From contig CAJFNF010000033.1 of the NCBI GenBank assembly GCA_904394215.1, positions 1 through 34,559 of the forward strand: a stretch of DNA of 34,559 nucleotides, in the 5' to 3' direction. The stretch is from an uncultured Faecalibacterium sp. (lineage in GTDB: Bacteria; Bacillota; Clostridia; Oscillospirales; Ruminococcaceae). Below are positions 16,329 to 24,390 of the stretch, piece by piece. The notes beneath the pieces were generated by a model. That model saw only the letters and a program-made list of their open reading frames with translations. It was not told the DNA's origin and searched no databases. The position numbers and the translations under genes were made by a program. Each line of letters begins with the position of its first letter. Position 1 is the stretch's first letter.

Positions 16329-17528
16329 TCAGTGGAACAGGCTGTCGTGGATGGCGCTGACGGCGCGGTCGGCCTCTTCCTTGTCGATGATGCAGGAGAT
16401 CTTGATCTCGCTGGTGGAAATCATGTGGATGTTGATGTTGCTGTTGGACAGGGCCTCGAACATGCTGGCGGCCACACCGCTGTGGCTCTGCATGCCGGCG
16501 CCCACGATGGACACCTTGGCGCAGCTGTTGTCGCAGGTGACCTCGCCGAACTTGGCGCTCTCCTTCAGGGTGCGGACGGCGATGGGGGCGTCGCCCTGGG
16601 AGCAGGTGAAGATGACGTCCTTCTTGCCCTCCCGGCCGGTGGACTGCAGGATGATGTCCACGTTGATCTTCTTCTGGGCCAGCAGCCCGAAGATCTTGAA
16701 GCTCATGCCGGGCTCATCGGGGACGTTCATGATCGTGATGACAGAGACATCGGTGTCCTTGGCGACACCCTTGATCAGCATACCTTCCATTTCTTTTGCA
16801 ACCTCCTTAACCACTGTGCCCGGCACCGGGTTCAGGCTGGAGAGCACCTCCAGCTCCACGTTGTATTTCTTGGCAAGCTCCACGCTGCGGTTGTTCAGCA
16901 CCTGGGCGCCCAGGGTGGCCAGCTCCAGCATCTCGTCAAAGGTGATCTCAGGCAGCTTGCGGGCATTGCGCACCTTGCGGGGATCGGCGGTATATACGCC
17001 CTCCACGTCGGTGAAGATCTGGCAGCGGTCCGCGTGCAGGGCAGCCGCAATGGCCACTGCACTGGTGTCCGAGCCGCCGCGGCCCAGGGTGGTGATGTCA
17101 TCCAGCTTGTTCAGCCCCTGGAAGCCGGCCACAACCACCACGCGGTTGCGCTCCAGCTCCGAGGCGATCCGCTCGACGTCCATCCGCCGGATCCGGGCCT
17201 TGGTGTAGGCACGGTCGGTGCGGAAGCCTGCCTGCCAGCCGGTGAGGCTGGTGGCGTGGCAGCCCAGCTCGTTCAGAGCCATGGCCAGCAGCGCGATGCT
17301 GATCTGCTCACCGGTGGACAGCAGCATATCCATCTCCCGGGCAGACGGGTTATGGGTAATCTCCGCTGCCTTGGCGATCAGGTCGTCGGTGGTGTCGCCC
17401 TGGGCGGACACCACCACAACCACGTCATTGCCCGCATTGTGGGTGTTGGCCACGATGCGCGCCACGTTGAAAATACGCTCGCGGTCACGGACCGATGAGC
17501 CGCCGAACTTTTGTACGATCAACGCCAT
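16329..17528 (-). CDS. lysC: Aspartate kinase
   Basis: This 399-residue enzyme phosphorylates aspartate, the first step to lysine, threonine and methionine. It begins ALIVQKFGGSSV, the family's lysine-containing nucleotide-binding motif, and has LSTGEQIS, GFQGL and GRGGSDTSA. Two C-terminal ACT domains (from about residue 265) suggest feedback control by an end-product amino acid. The start at 17528 follows GAGGAG by about ten bases; an in-frame GTG nine bases upstream is less well placed. The gene comes last in the unit ACT regulator-hom-thrB-lysC and is followed by a terminator. An internal start for a separate beta subunit, as in some Gram-positives, was not obvious. Confidence 0.95.
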   Translation of the reverse strand: MALIVQKFGGSSVRDRERIFNVARIVANTHNAGNDVVVVVSAQGDTTDDLIAKAAEITHNPSAREMDMLLSTGEQISIALLAMALNELGCHATSLTGWQAGFRTDRAYTKARIRRMDVERIASELERNRVVVVAGFQGLNKLDDITTLGRGGSDTSAVAIAAALHADRCQIFTDVEGVYTADPRKVRNARKLPEITFDEMLELATLGAQVLNNRSVELAKKYNVELEVLSSLNPVPGTVVKEVAKEMEGMLIKGVAKDTDVSVITIMNVPDEPGMSFKIFGLLAQKKINVDIILQSTGREGKKDVIFTCSQGDAPIAVRTLKESAKFGEVTCDNSCAKVSIVGAGMQSHSGVAASMFEALSNSNINIHMISTSEIKISCIIDKEEADRAVSAIHDSLFH

Positions 17529-17611
17529 ACTTGTCACTCTCCTCTTTGTCTTCCTCTATCAACAGTGGGCGTTCATCCCCAAATGTGTTTGGTTCTTCCC
17601 TTTTCCCTCTG

Positions 17612-18517
17612 TCATTCCACCGTTGCGCCGGTGTTGTCTGCATCCAGGCGCAGCAGCGTAAATGCTTCACATCCGTCCAGCCCTTCCAGGGTTTCGAGGC
17701 CCTGTTCCAGGCTGTCGTAGAACTTTTCGGCCCCGCTGCGCTCGGTCACCGCCATGACGGTGCTGCCTGCGCCCGAGACGTAGACGGCCAGCGCCCCGCA
17801 CTCTTTGGCCAGGGCAAAGACTTCCCTGGACCCCGGCATCAGGGGGATGCGGTAGGGCTGGTGGAGCCGGTCCTCGGTGGCGATGGGCAGCAGATCGTGG
17901 CGCCCGTCGCAGAAGGCCGCCGGCAGCAGCGCCGCCCGGGACAGGTTGAACACCGCATCCTTGTGGGCGATCTGGGCCGGCAGCGCCGCCCGGGCCGCCT
18001 CGGTCAGCAGCTTGTAGTCGGGCACAATGGCCGCAAAACTGAGGCTGGGGTCCACGTCCCGCTTGACCGAGTAGACCTGGCCGTTTTCAAAGACGCTGGT
18101 GGTGAGGCCTCCCAGCAGGGCCGGGGCCACGTTGTCGGGGTGGCCTTCAATGGCGGTGGCCAGGGTCAGCAGCTCCTGGGTGTTGAGGACATCCCCCAGC
18201 ATCCGGTTGGCCCCCAGCAGGCCTGCGATGATGCAGGCCGAAGAGGAGCCCAGGCCCCGGGCCATGGGGACGGGGTTGGTCTGGACGATCTTCAGGGGCG
18301 GGATCTTTTTGCCCACCCGGTCGAACAGGCTCTTGGCCGAGCGGTAGATCAGGTTGGTTTCGTTGCGGGGGATGCGGGTGCCGTCCGCCGCCGAAATGTC
18401 CAGCCTGTCGCTCTCTTCAAAGGTGGCGGTGTTGTACAGGGTGACGGCCAGGCCCACCGCATCAAAGCCGGCGCCCACATTGGCGCTGGTGGCCGGGACG
18501 GATACCTTGATTTTCAT
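17612..18517 (-). CDS. thrB: Homoserine kinase
   Basis: This 301-residue GHMP-family kinase makes O-phospho-L-homoserine for threonine synthesis. It opens with VSVPATSANVGAGFDAVGLA and carries the ATP-binding motif PMARGLGSSSACIIAG. The C-terminal GHMP motif VSGAGSTVMAV is also present. AAAGGGGAGG precedes the ATG, which lies 16 bases after the homoserine dehydrogenase stop, so translation is closely linked. Threonine synthase (thrC), the next enzyme, is not in this cluster. Confidence 0.96.
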   Translation of the reverse strand: MKIKVSVPATSANVGAGFDAVGLAVTLYNTATFEESDRLDISAADGTRIPRNETNLIYRSAKSLFDRVGKKIPPLKIVQTNPVPMARGLGSSSACIIAGLLGANRMLGDVLNTQELLTLATAIEGHPDNVAPALLGGLTTSVFENGQVYSVKRDVDPSLSFAAIVPDYKLLTEAARAALPAQIAHKDAVFNLSRAALLPAAFCDGRHDLLPIATEDRLHQPYRIPLMPGSREVFALAKECGALAVYVSGAGSTVMAVTERSGAEKFYDSLEQGLETLEGLDGCEAFTLLRLDADNTGATVE

Positions 18518-18533
18518 CTGTGCCCCTCCCCTT

Positions 18534-19769
18534 TTACTCTTCCTCAGGCAGGCGGCGGAGCACCAGCTTGACGCTGCCGCCCACTGCGCTGATCTTCCGG
18601 GCCACTTCCTCCAGGGCCGGGCCGTCGGCCTGGTCCATCAGGTAGGAGCAGCCGTCATAGTGTTCGGCCACCAGGCGGCCCTTGCCGCAGATGGCCTCCA
18701 CCACCGCCGGAGCAGCCCCTTCCACACGCACATAGTATGCCGCAGGGGCCGGGTCGGTGAGCATCCCCTCCACCGGCTCTGCCGGCTGCCAGAAGAGGCT
18801 GTCGTGGACCCGGACGCCGTGTTTCAGGGCGTCCACCACGTCGGCCACCACCGCGCTGGCGGTGGGCAGCTTGCCGGCACCCTTGCCGTAAAAGACCACG
18901 TTGCCCAGCATATCGCCCTGGATCTTGACGGCGTTGAACACGTCGTCCACGCCGGCCAGCTGGTTGGACCCGGGCACCAGGCAGGGCTCCACCCCGGCGG
19001 CCACCCCGCCGCCCGGCAGCAGCTTCATCCAGGCGATCAGCTTGATGACGCAGCCCAGCTTCTGGGCGGCCTGGATGTCCTCCACCGTCACGTCACGGAT
19101 GCCGCGGGTGGGAATATTCTGGGGGTAGATGTGATGGCCGCACACCAGGGAGGAAAGGATGGCGATCTTGCGGCAGGCGTCCCGGCCGTCCACATCGTCG
19201 CTGGGGTCCTTGGTCTCGGCGTAGCCCAGCTTCTGGGCGATCTTCAGGGCCTCGTCAAAGCCCATGTTCTCCCGGGCCATCTTGGTCAGCATAAAGTTGG
19301 TGGTGCCGTTGACAATGCCCTCCACGCCGGTGATGACGTTGGCGGCCAGGCACTGGTGCATCGGGGTGATGATGGGGGTGCCGCCGCCCACCGATGCCTC
19401 AAACAAAAAGGCGCAGTTGTGGCTCTTGGCCAGGCCCAGCAGCTCGGCGCCGTAGGTGGCCACCATCTCCTTGTTGGAGGTGCAGACGCTGCGGCCGCTC
19501 TCCAGCACCTGCTTGACATAGGGATAGGCAAACCGGGTGCCGCCGATGGTCTCCACCACCACCTTCACCTCGGGGTCAGCCAGGATGACGTCGATGTTTT
19601 TGACAAACAGTGCTGCGTCGGGGCGGTCCGAAAAATCCCGGACGTCCAGAATGTACTTGACTTCCACCGGCTCGCCGGCCCGCCGGGCCACGCTGGCGGC
19701 ATTCCGGCTCAGCACTTCATAGACGCCGCTGCCCACAGTGCCAAACCCTAAAATTGCAATCTTAGCCAT
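18534..19769 (-). CDS. hom: Homoserine dehydrogenase
   Basis: This 411-residue NAD(P)-dependent enzyme reduces aspartate semialdehyde to homoserine. The Rossmann motif is ILGFGTVGSGV (residues 5-15). The catalytic-domain signatures are SVGGGTPII, GIVNGTTNFML and the segment ETKDPSDDVDGRDACRK. The C-terminal 75 or so residues resemble a short ACT-like regulatory domain, making the protein slightly shorter than the common 430. AGGAGAT lies about ten bases before the ATG. The gene sits 33 bases after the ACT regulator and 16 bases before thrB, in the same operon. Confidence 0.96.
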   Translation of the reverse strand: MAKIAILGFGTVGSGVYEVLSRNAASVARRAGEPVEVKYILDVRDFSDRPDAALFVKNIDVILADPEVKVVVETIGGTRFAYPYVKQVLESGRSVCTSNKEMVATYGAELLGLAKSHNCAFLFEASVGGGTPIITPMHQCLAANVITGVEGIVNGTTNFMLTKMARENMGFDEALKIAQKLGYAETKDPSDDVDGRDACRKIAILSSLVCGHHIYPQNIPTRGIRDVTVEDIQAAQKLGCVIKLIAWMKLLPGGGVAAGVEPCLVPGSNQLAGVDDVFNAVKIQGDMLGNVVFYGKGAGKLPTASAVVADVVDALKHGVRVHDSLFWQPAEPVEGMLTDPAPAAYYVRVEGAAPAVVEAICGKGRLVAEHYDGCSYLMDQADGPALEEVARKISAVGGSVKLVLRRLPEEE

Positions 19770-19802
19770 AGTCTTGCCATCTCCTATCCTTATTTTTGCG
19801 GC

Positions 19803-20234
19803 TCAGACATCGTAGCCCAGCCGCACCCCCACAACCGTGCTCTGGCGGCCCAGCATGGCGGCCAGTTCGTCGGGGGTCATCTGCATGGTATCGGTCCGGA
19901 TGGTGACCGCCACCTGGGCCGTCCCGTTTTCGGGGGTCGCCTGATTGATGGTGACGATGCTGGCCCCGGCACTGCTGATGCCGGCCAGCAGGCTTTGCAG
20001 CGCGCCGGTCTCGTCCCGCAGGGTGGCCATAACGGTGATCAGCTCCCGTCCGTTTTCTGAATCGAAGATGCAGTCCTTGTACTTATAAAACGCGCTGCGG
20101 GACAGCCCCACGCTGCGGGTGGCTGCTGAAATATTCCGCGCCTGGCCGCTGGCCAGCAGCTCCTTGGCACGGATCACTTTCAGGAAAACCTCCGGCAGCA
20201 CCTGTGCGTCCACAAGATAAAATCGGCGCTCCAA
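19803..20234 (-). CDS. ACT domain-containing regulatory protein (PheB/UPF0735 type)
   Basis: This 143-residue protein has a short N-terminal helix-turn-helix-like region (SAATRSVGLSRSAFYKYKD) and a C-terminal ACT domain (ELITVMATLRDETGALQSLL onward). UPF0735/PheB-type proteins commonly precede hom and are thought to sense amino acids. A TTG at 20234 is chosen as the start because it lies five bases after GAGGTGA and gives the expected N-terminus (ERRFYLVDAQVLPEV). A GTG three codons upstream overlaps the ribosome-binding site. As first gene of the hom-thrB-lysC unit it is a good candidate for local control, though its mechanism is not established by sequence. Confidence 0.88.
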   Translation of the reverse strand: MERRFYLVDAQVLPEVFLKVIRAKELLASGQARNISAATRSVGLSRSAFYKYKDCIFDSENGRELITVMATLRDETGALQSLLAGISSAGASIVTINQATPENGTAQVAVTIRTDTMQMTPDELAAMLGRQSTVVGVRLGYDV

Positions 20235-20273
20235 TTTGTTCACCTCTCAAGTACAATTGTTCTTGCAGGGAAT

Positions 20274-20302
20274 ATAATAACATCCGCCCCCCTGCATTGC
20301 AA
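20274..20302 (-). promoter_or_regulatory. Promoter of the threonine-branch operon
   Basis: Minus-strand TTGCAA, a 17-base spacer and TATTAT, about 40 bases upstream of the ACT regulator. The leader is too short for a T-box or a riboswitch. Confidence 0.65.
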
Positions 20303-20379
20303 GAGGACGGATGCGTTTTTGGCACAATCGCCAGTTTTCACTTGAGTGAAGCCCCGTTTGATTGGGGAATTGTCCGGAA

Positions 20380-22935
20380 TCAGTCGGTATCCACGCCGGT
20401 GGTGTCCACCTGGCTGGAGACAACCCCGCCGCCGTGGTCATAATTGCAGGTGGCGGGCAGGTCGTCGGCCTTGTAGTAGCCCGTCGCGGTGCTGGGGCAG
20501 CCCGAGGTGGCCAGCAGGCCGCTCTGGGTACAGTAGGACCGCTGCACCACGCCGTCGGCCATGGGGAACTCCTTGTAGGCGTAGCCCTCCTGGACCTGGT
20601 TCATCAGGGCCCGCCATGCCTCCACGCAGGTACGGGTCTTGGCCTGGCTGCCCAGGGTGTTGGTCATATCATAGGGGGAGTCATAGCCCCACCACACTGC
20701 GGTGACGTAGTAGGGGGTGCCGCCCACAAACCACAGGTCCTTCTCATCGGTGGTGGTACCCGTCTTGCCGAAGGAGCGCATCCCGCCGGTGGTGGGATAG
20801 CGGCCGGAGGCGGTGCCGACGCTGCTGTACAGGACGTTCTGCAGCAGCTGGTTCATGATGGTGGCGGTCTGGGGGGTCAGGGCCTGGTAGCTGGTGGCGT
20901 TGTTTTCCAGGTAGATGTTGCCGTCCCGGTCCAGCACGCGGGTGTAGAGGTGGGGGGTGGTATACTGGCCGTCATAGAAGATCTGGAAGGCGGCCGCCAG
21001 AGCCGTGGGGGTGACGCCATGGGTCTGGCTGCCCATCACCATGGGGGCGAGGCCCACATCGTTCACCGGGTCCAGGGTGTTCAGCTGCAGGGTGTTGTAG
21101 ACAAAGTTGAAGATGGTGTCGGCGCCCACCAGGTCGCCCACCCGCACCGCGATGGTATTCAGGGAGCGGGCCAGGCCGTTCCACAGGGGCAGGTCCTGGT
21201 TGTCGCCGTAGTTGCCGCCATAGTTCTGGGGCCAGCTGCGCCAGGCGTTGGGATAGGCCTTCAGGGCCTCATCCGACAGGCCGGACAGCCCGTTGCGGCG
21301 GCAGTAGTCCTCGTCCCGGATCACCATGTCGCTCTTCAGGTAGAGGGGCGAGTTGTTCAGCATGGTGGACCAGTTCACCAGGCCGTACTCAATGCCCAGG
21401 GCATAGGCGCCGATGGGCTTGATGGCCGAACCGGTCTGCCGGGTGACGCTGTAGGCGCGGTTGAGGGTCAGATCCCGGGTCTTTTCGCCCAGGCCGCCCA
21501 CCATGGCCACCACGTTGCCGTCATAGTCCAGCATGACCATAGCGGCCTGGGTCCGGACGTTGCGGTAATAGGTGACGCTGCCGTCTGCATTGGTGGTGGT
21601 CTTGAGGGTGCCGTCGGCGTTGTAGACGGGGGTGTCGTCCTCCGACAGGGAGGACACCGCCTCCTCATGCCAGCCCGCCGGGAAGTAGGCATCGTTGGTG
21701 TTGAGCATCAGCTCTTCCATCTGGGACTGGATCTTGGGGTTGACGGTGGCTTCGATGGTGAAGCCGCCGGTGTACAGCATCTGCTGGGCCGCCCCCTCGG
21801 TAATCCCCTCCTTCTCCATGATGTCCTGCACCACTTCCTCAAAGAGGGCGTCGGTGAAGTAGGAGTTGTTGGTGGCGGTGGTCTTGGAGGTGTCCTCCTC
21901 GGCCAGCACCAGGGGCTGGGCAATGGCCTGCTGGTAGTCTTCCTCCGAGATAACCCCCTGGTCCTTCATATTATAAAGGATGAAATTCCGGCGGTTGATC
22001 AGGTTCTCGGGGTTGGTGTAGGGGTTGTAGTTGGTGGGGTTCTTGGTGATGGAGGCGATGGTGGCGCACTCCCACAGGGTCAACTGGCTGACATCCTTGT
22101 TGAAGTATTCCATGGCCGCCGTCTGGACGCCCTGGATGGTGCCGGTAAAGCTGATGGTGTTCAGATAGGCCTCCAGGATGGTTTCCTTGGAGTAATTTCG
22201 GTACAGAGTATACGCGCGGTAGATTTCCCGGACCTTTCGCAGGGCGCCGCCCAGGCCGCTGGCGCTGTCGTCATCGGTGAGGTTTTTGATCAGCTGCTGC
22301 TCCAGGGTGGATGCGCCCTGCTTGGAGCTGTAGATGGGCAGGATATACTCGTTGATCATGGCGCCCACCGTCCGCTTGAGGTTGAAGCCGGGCTCGTTGT
22401 AGAAGTCCTTGTCCTCGGTGCAGATGAAGGCGTACTGCAGGTTGGTGGGGATCTGTTCCAGGTCCACCCACATCCGGTGGCTGTTGCTGGAGCGAAGGGT
22501 GGCGTATTCCACCTGGGCCCCGGTGTCGGGGTCGGTGGCCACCACCACGCTGGACTGACTCAGCTCGATACTGTCCAGGTCCAGCAGATCGCCGTCATTG
22601 GCTGTGGCCTGGACGGCGTAAAAGACCAGGCAGACCGCCAGGGCGCAGCAGGCCATGACCCCCAGGCAGAACAGGGTGGCCGCCAGCCGGAAGATGCCCC
22701 GGAGAATCGGGTGCTTGCTCCTGGGCTTTTCGGGCTTCCGGGGCTTCTGGGGTTCCTGGCCCTGCCGGGGCCGGCGGGGTTCCCGGGGAGGCTGTCCGCC
22801 GCCCGCAGGGCGGGACTGGGCAGATTCCCTCCGGCTGTGGCTGGTATCCACCATCCGCCGCCCGGAACCCGCCGCTGCACGATGGCTGCTGCTCCCCGCT
22901 TCGTCGCTGCGGTGAATGCGCCTCATTTCATTCAT
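20380..22935 (-). CDS. Class A penicillin-binding protein (bifunctional transglycosylase/transpeptidase)
   Basis: This 851-residue PBP1A-type enzyme polymerises and cross-links peptidoglycan. A long basic, Pro/Arg-rich cytoplasmic tail (1-75) precedes one membrane helix (about 80-108). The GT51 domain (about 150-330) has the catalytic Glu174 in TEDKDFY and GASTLEQQLIKN (207-218). The transpeptidase domain has Ser503 and Lys506 in the SxxK motif (GSAIKP), SLN in its second motif, and KTGT beginning at Lys724. The last residues, DTTGVDTD, repeat the C-terminal tail of the pseudokinase at 129-1823. An AAGGAGG lies 14 bases before the chosen ATG, which is rather far. The gene is a single-gene unit, divergent from the BofC-like gene. 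No convincing terminator was found after it. Confidence 0.95.
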   Translation of the reverse strand: MNEMRRIHRSDEAGSSSHRAAAGSGRRMVDTSHSRRESAQSRPAGGGQPPREPRRPRQGQEPQKPRKPEKPRSKHPILRGIFRLAATLFCLGVMACCALAVCLVFYAVQATANDGDLLDLDSIELSQSSVVVATDPDTGAQVEYATLRSSNSHRMWVDLEQIPTNLQYAFICTEDKDFYNEPGFNLKRTVGAMINEYILPIYSSKQGASTLEQQLIKNLTDDDSASGLGGALRKVREIYRAYTLYRNYSKETILEAYLNTISFTGTIQGVQTAAMEYFNKDVSQLTLWECATIASITKNPTNYNPYTNPENLINRRNFILYNMKDQGVISEEDYQQAIAQPLVLAEEDTSKTTATNNSYFTDALFEEVVQDIMEKEGITEGAAQQMLYTGGFTIEATVNPKIQSQMEELMLNTNDAYFPAGWHEEAVSSLSEDDTPVYNADGTLKTTTNADGSVTYYRNVRTQAAMVMLDYDGNVVAMVGGLGEKTRDLTLNRAYSVTRQTGSAIKPIGAYALGIEYGLVNWSTMLNNSPLYLKSDMVIRDEDYCRRNGLSGLSDEALKAYPNAWRSWPQNYGGNYGDNQDLPLWNGLARSLNTIAVRVGDLVGADTIFNFVYNTLQLNTLDPVNDVGLAPMVMGSQTHGVTPTALAAAFQIFYDGQYTTPHLYTRVLDRDGNIYLENNATSYQALTPQTATIMNQLLQNVLYSSVGTASGRYPTTGGMRSFGKTGTTTDEKDLWFVGGTPYYVTAVWWGYDSPYDMTNTLGSQAKTRTCVEAWRALMNQVQEGYAYKEFPMADGVVQRSYCTQSGLLATSGCPSTATGYYKADDLPATCNYDHGGGVVSSQVDTTGVDTD

Positions 22936-23060
22936 AGCGTTCCAAACATCCTCCTTAAATACAATCTTCCCTCTATCGGTTTCACTCCTGCCGGCAGCCG
23001 GCGGGAGGATGCATGTTCTCAGTATGGATCGACACCCGGCGGTGTACAGTCCTGCGAATT

Positions 23061-23069
23061 ATTATAACA
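23061..23069 (-). promoter_or_regulatory. Extended -10 promoter for the class A PBP
   Basis: Minus-strand TGT-TATAAT is a perfect -10 with the TGn extension; the -35 is poor. The leader is about 120 bases and contains a CCGCCGGC/GCCGGCAG-type GC-rich hairpin. Confidence 0.55.
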
Positions 23070-23172
23070 CACTTGTCCGGTGAAAGTACAGCTTCCCGCT
23101 GTGAAATTTGGCATCTATTGTGTGAAATGGGCCTCTTTTGCCCATACTATCGCCGAAAGGAGCCCGGCCCAT

Positions 23173-23565
23173 ATGCGTAAAGTTTGGTATTCTCTCTTTT
23201 ACAGCCTCTGTGCGTTTACCATTGCCTTCAGTTTTTACTGGATGGCCACCGTCCCGCCGCGGTCCTCTGCGCCGGCGCAGCCCGCCTCCCCGGCCAGCAG
23301 CAGCCCTGCCCTCCGGGCCGGCAACGCCCTGTCCGGCGTTCCCCAGGAAGAAACAGAGCCAGAGGAGGGCTACTACCTGTGCGACGAGGGCGGGCGGCTG
23401 GCAGTCTACCGCTGCACCGCCGACGGCGTCCCCCGCCAGCGGCTGGAGCTCACCGACATCTATGTCAACCTGCTGCCCGAGCAGGACGCCGTCCGGTTCA
23501 AGGCCGGCTGCCTGATCTGGAGCCGTCAGGAACTGGAAACCCTGCTGGAGGACCTGGGGGCCTGA
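23173..23565 (+). CDS. Small membrane-anchored protein with a BofC-like C-terminal domain
   Basis: This 130-residue protein has a short basic start, one membrane helix (about 5-22), a Pro/Ala/Ser linker and a C-terminal domain of about 60 residues from YYLCDEGGRLAVYRC to the end. That domain, with TDIYVNLLPEQD and a closing helix SRQELETLLEDL, resembles the C-terminal domain of BofC and a set of small Clostridia proteins of unknown role. In B. subtilis, BofC inhibits a forespore signalling protease, but the domain alone does not prove sporulation. The frame is open further upstream; the start at 23173 is chosen because AAAGGAG precedes it and the helix then lies at the N-terminus. It diverges from the PBP gene. 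Confidence 0.75.
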   Translation: MRKVWYSLFYSLCAFTIAFSFYWMATVPPRSSAPAQPASPASSSPALRAGNALSGVPQEETEPEEGYYLCDEGGRLAVYRCTADGVPRQRLELTDIYVNLLPEQDAVRFKAGCLIWSRQELETLLEDLGA

Positions 23566-23569
23566 GTGG

Positions 23570-23599
23570 TTGACATCCGCCCGACTGTTAGTGTATACT
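23570..23599 (+). promoter_or_regulatory. Sigma-A promoter for the SDR gene
   Basis: Perfect TTGACA, an 18-base spacer and TATACT, starting five bases after the stop codon of the BofC-like gene and about 40 bases upstream of the SDR start. Confidence 0.85.
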
Positions 23600-23640
23600 G
23601 ACTGCAAGAATTCCGTCACTTTTACAGGAGGGCTTTTTAT

Positions 23641-24324
23641 ATGTCCAAGACCTATCTGATAACCGGCGCCACCTCCCTGCTGGGCCTGGCCCTGATGGAG
23701 CGGCTGCTCCCCACCCTGGCCGAAGGTGACCTGATCCTGGCCCAGGGCAGCGGGGATCTGGCACGGCTGGCCGGCCTGTGCCAGGCACGGCCCGGCTTCA
23801 TCCGTCCCTACGATGTGGACTTCACCCAGCCGCTGGCGGTCCGCGCCTTCCTCAGCGACCTGGCCGACACCTACCCTGTCCCCACCCATCTGATCCACCT
23901 GGCGGGGATGCGGGATCTCCCCGCCCCTTACGCCTGCTTTGATGAGGAGCGTTTTGTGGAGAGCCGGGCTGTCCTGGTGGACAGCGCCACCCTGCTGTGC
24001 AAATCCTTCCTGCCCCGGATGGCCGAGGCCGGCGGCGGCCGGGTGGTGTTCCAGCTGCCCAGCGGCCTGCCGGATGTGCCCGCAGGCCAGATGGCCGCTT
24101 CCTCCATCCTGAAGAATGCCCTGGAAGGCCTGGCCCAGTCCCTGGCCGAGGAATACGCTGCAGCCGGCCTCACCGTCAACTGCATCCTGCCCGGGCCCTT
24201 CCGCACCGAGTCGGGAGACCCCGGCCCGGTCCGGCCTGCCGACGTGGTGCCGGCGGTGCTGTTCCTGCTGAGCGAGGATGCCGCCAAGATCAACGGCGTC
24301 ACCCTGCCGGTGGGCACCCTCTAA
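23641..24324 (+). CDS. Short-chain dehydrogenase/reductase-like protein without the catalytic tyrosine
   Basis: This 227-residue protein has an SDR Rossmann fold: TGATSLLG nucleotide-binding loop (residues 8-15), HLAGM in place of NNAG, and the late NCILPGPFRTE segment. In classical SDR enzymes a YxxxK pair performs catalysis. Here the aligned segment is SSILKNALEGL: the lysine is kept but the tyrosine is serine. It may bind a nucleotide without redox activity, or use another residue. AGGAGG is placed about nine bases before the ATG. It has its own consensus promoter and terminator. The substrate is unknown. Confidence 0.82.
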   Translation: MSKTYLITGATSLLGLALMERLLPTLAEGDLILAQGSGDLARLAGLCQARPGFIRPYDVDFTQPLAVRAFLSDLADTYPVPTHLIHLAGMRDLPAPYACFDEERFVESRAVLVDSATLLCKSFLPRMAEAGGGRVVFQLPSGLPDVPAGQMAASSILKNALEGLAQSLAEEYAAAGLTVNCILPGPFRTESGDPGPVRPADVVPAVLFLLSEDAAKINGVTLPVGTL

Positions 24325-24334
24325 AACCAGAGAA

Positions 24335-24376
24335 GGTCCCTGCAGCCTGCGGGCTGCCGGGGCCTGTTTTGTTTTT
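24335..24376 (+). terminator. Intrinsic terminator after the SDR gene
   Basis: GGTCCCTGCAGCC pairs with GGCTGCCGGGGCC (one mismatch), followed by TGTTTTGTTTTT. It lies ten bases after the stop codon. Confidence 0.85.
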
Positions 24377-24390
24377 GGGATACGGTGGCC

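Noticed and set aside
20337..20350. TTCACT-TG-AGTGAA inverted repeat downstream of the PBP gene
   Set aside because: The arms are six bases with no T-run and no matching regulator; it could be chance or a weak operator, and the evidence is too thin to list as a feature.
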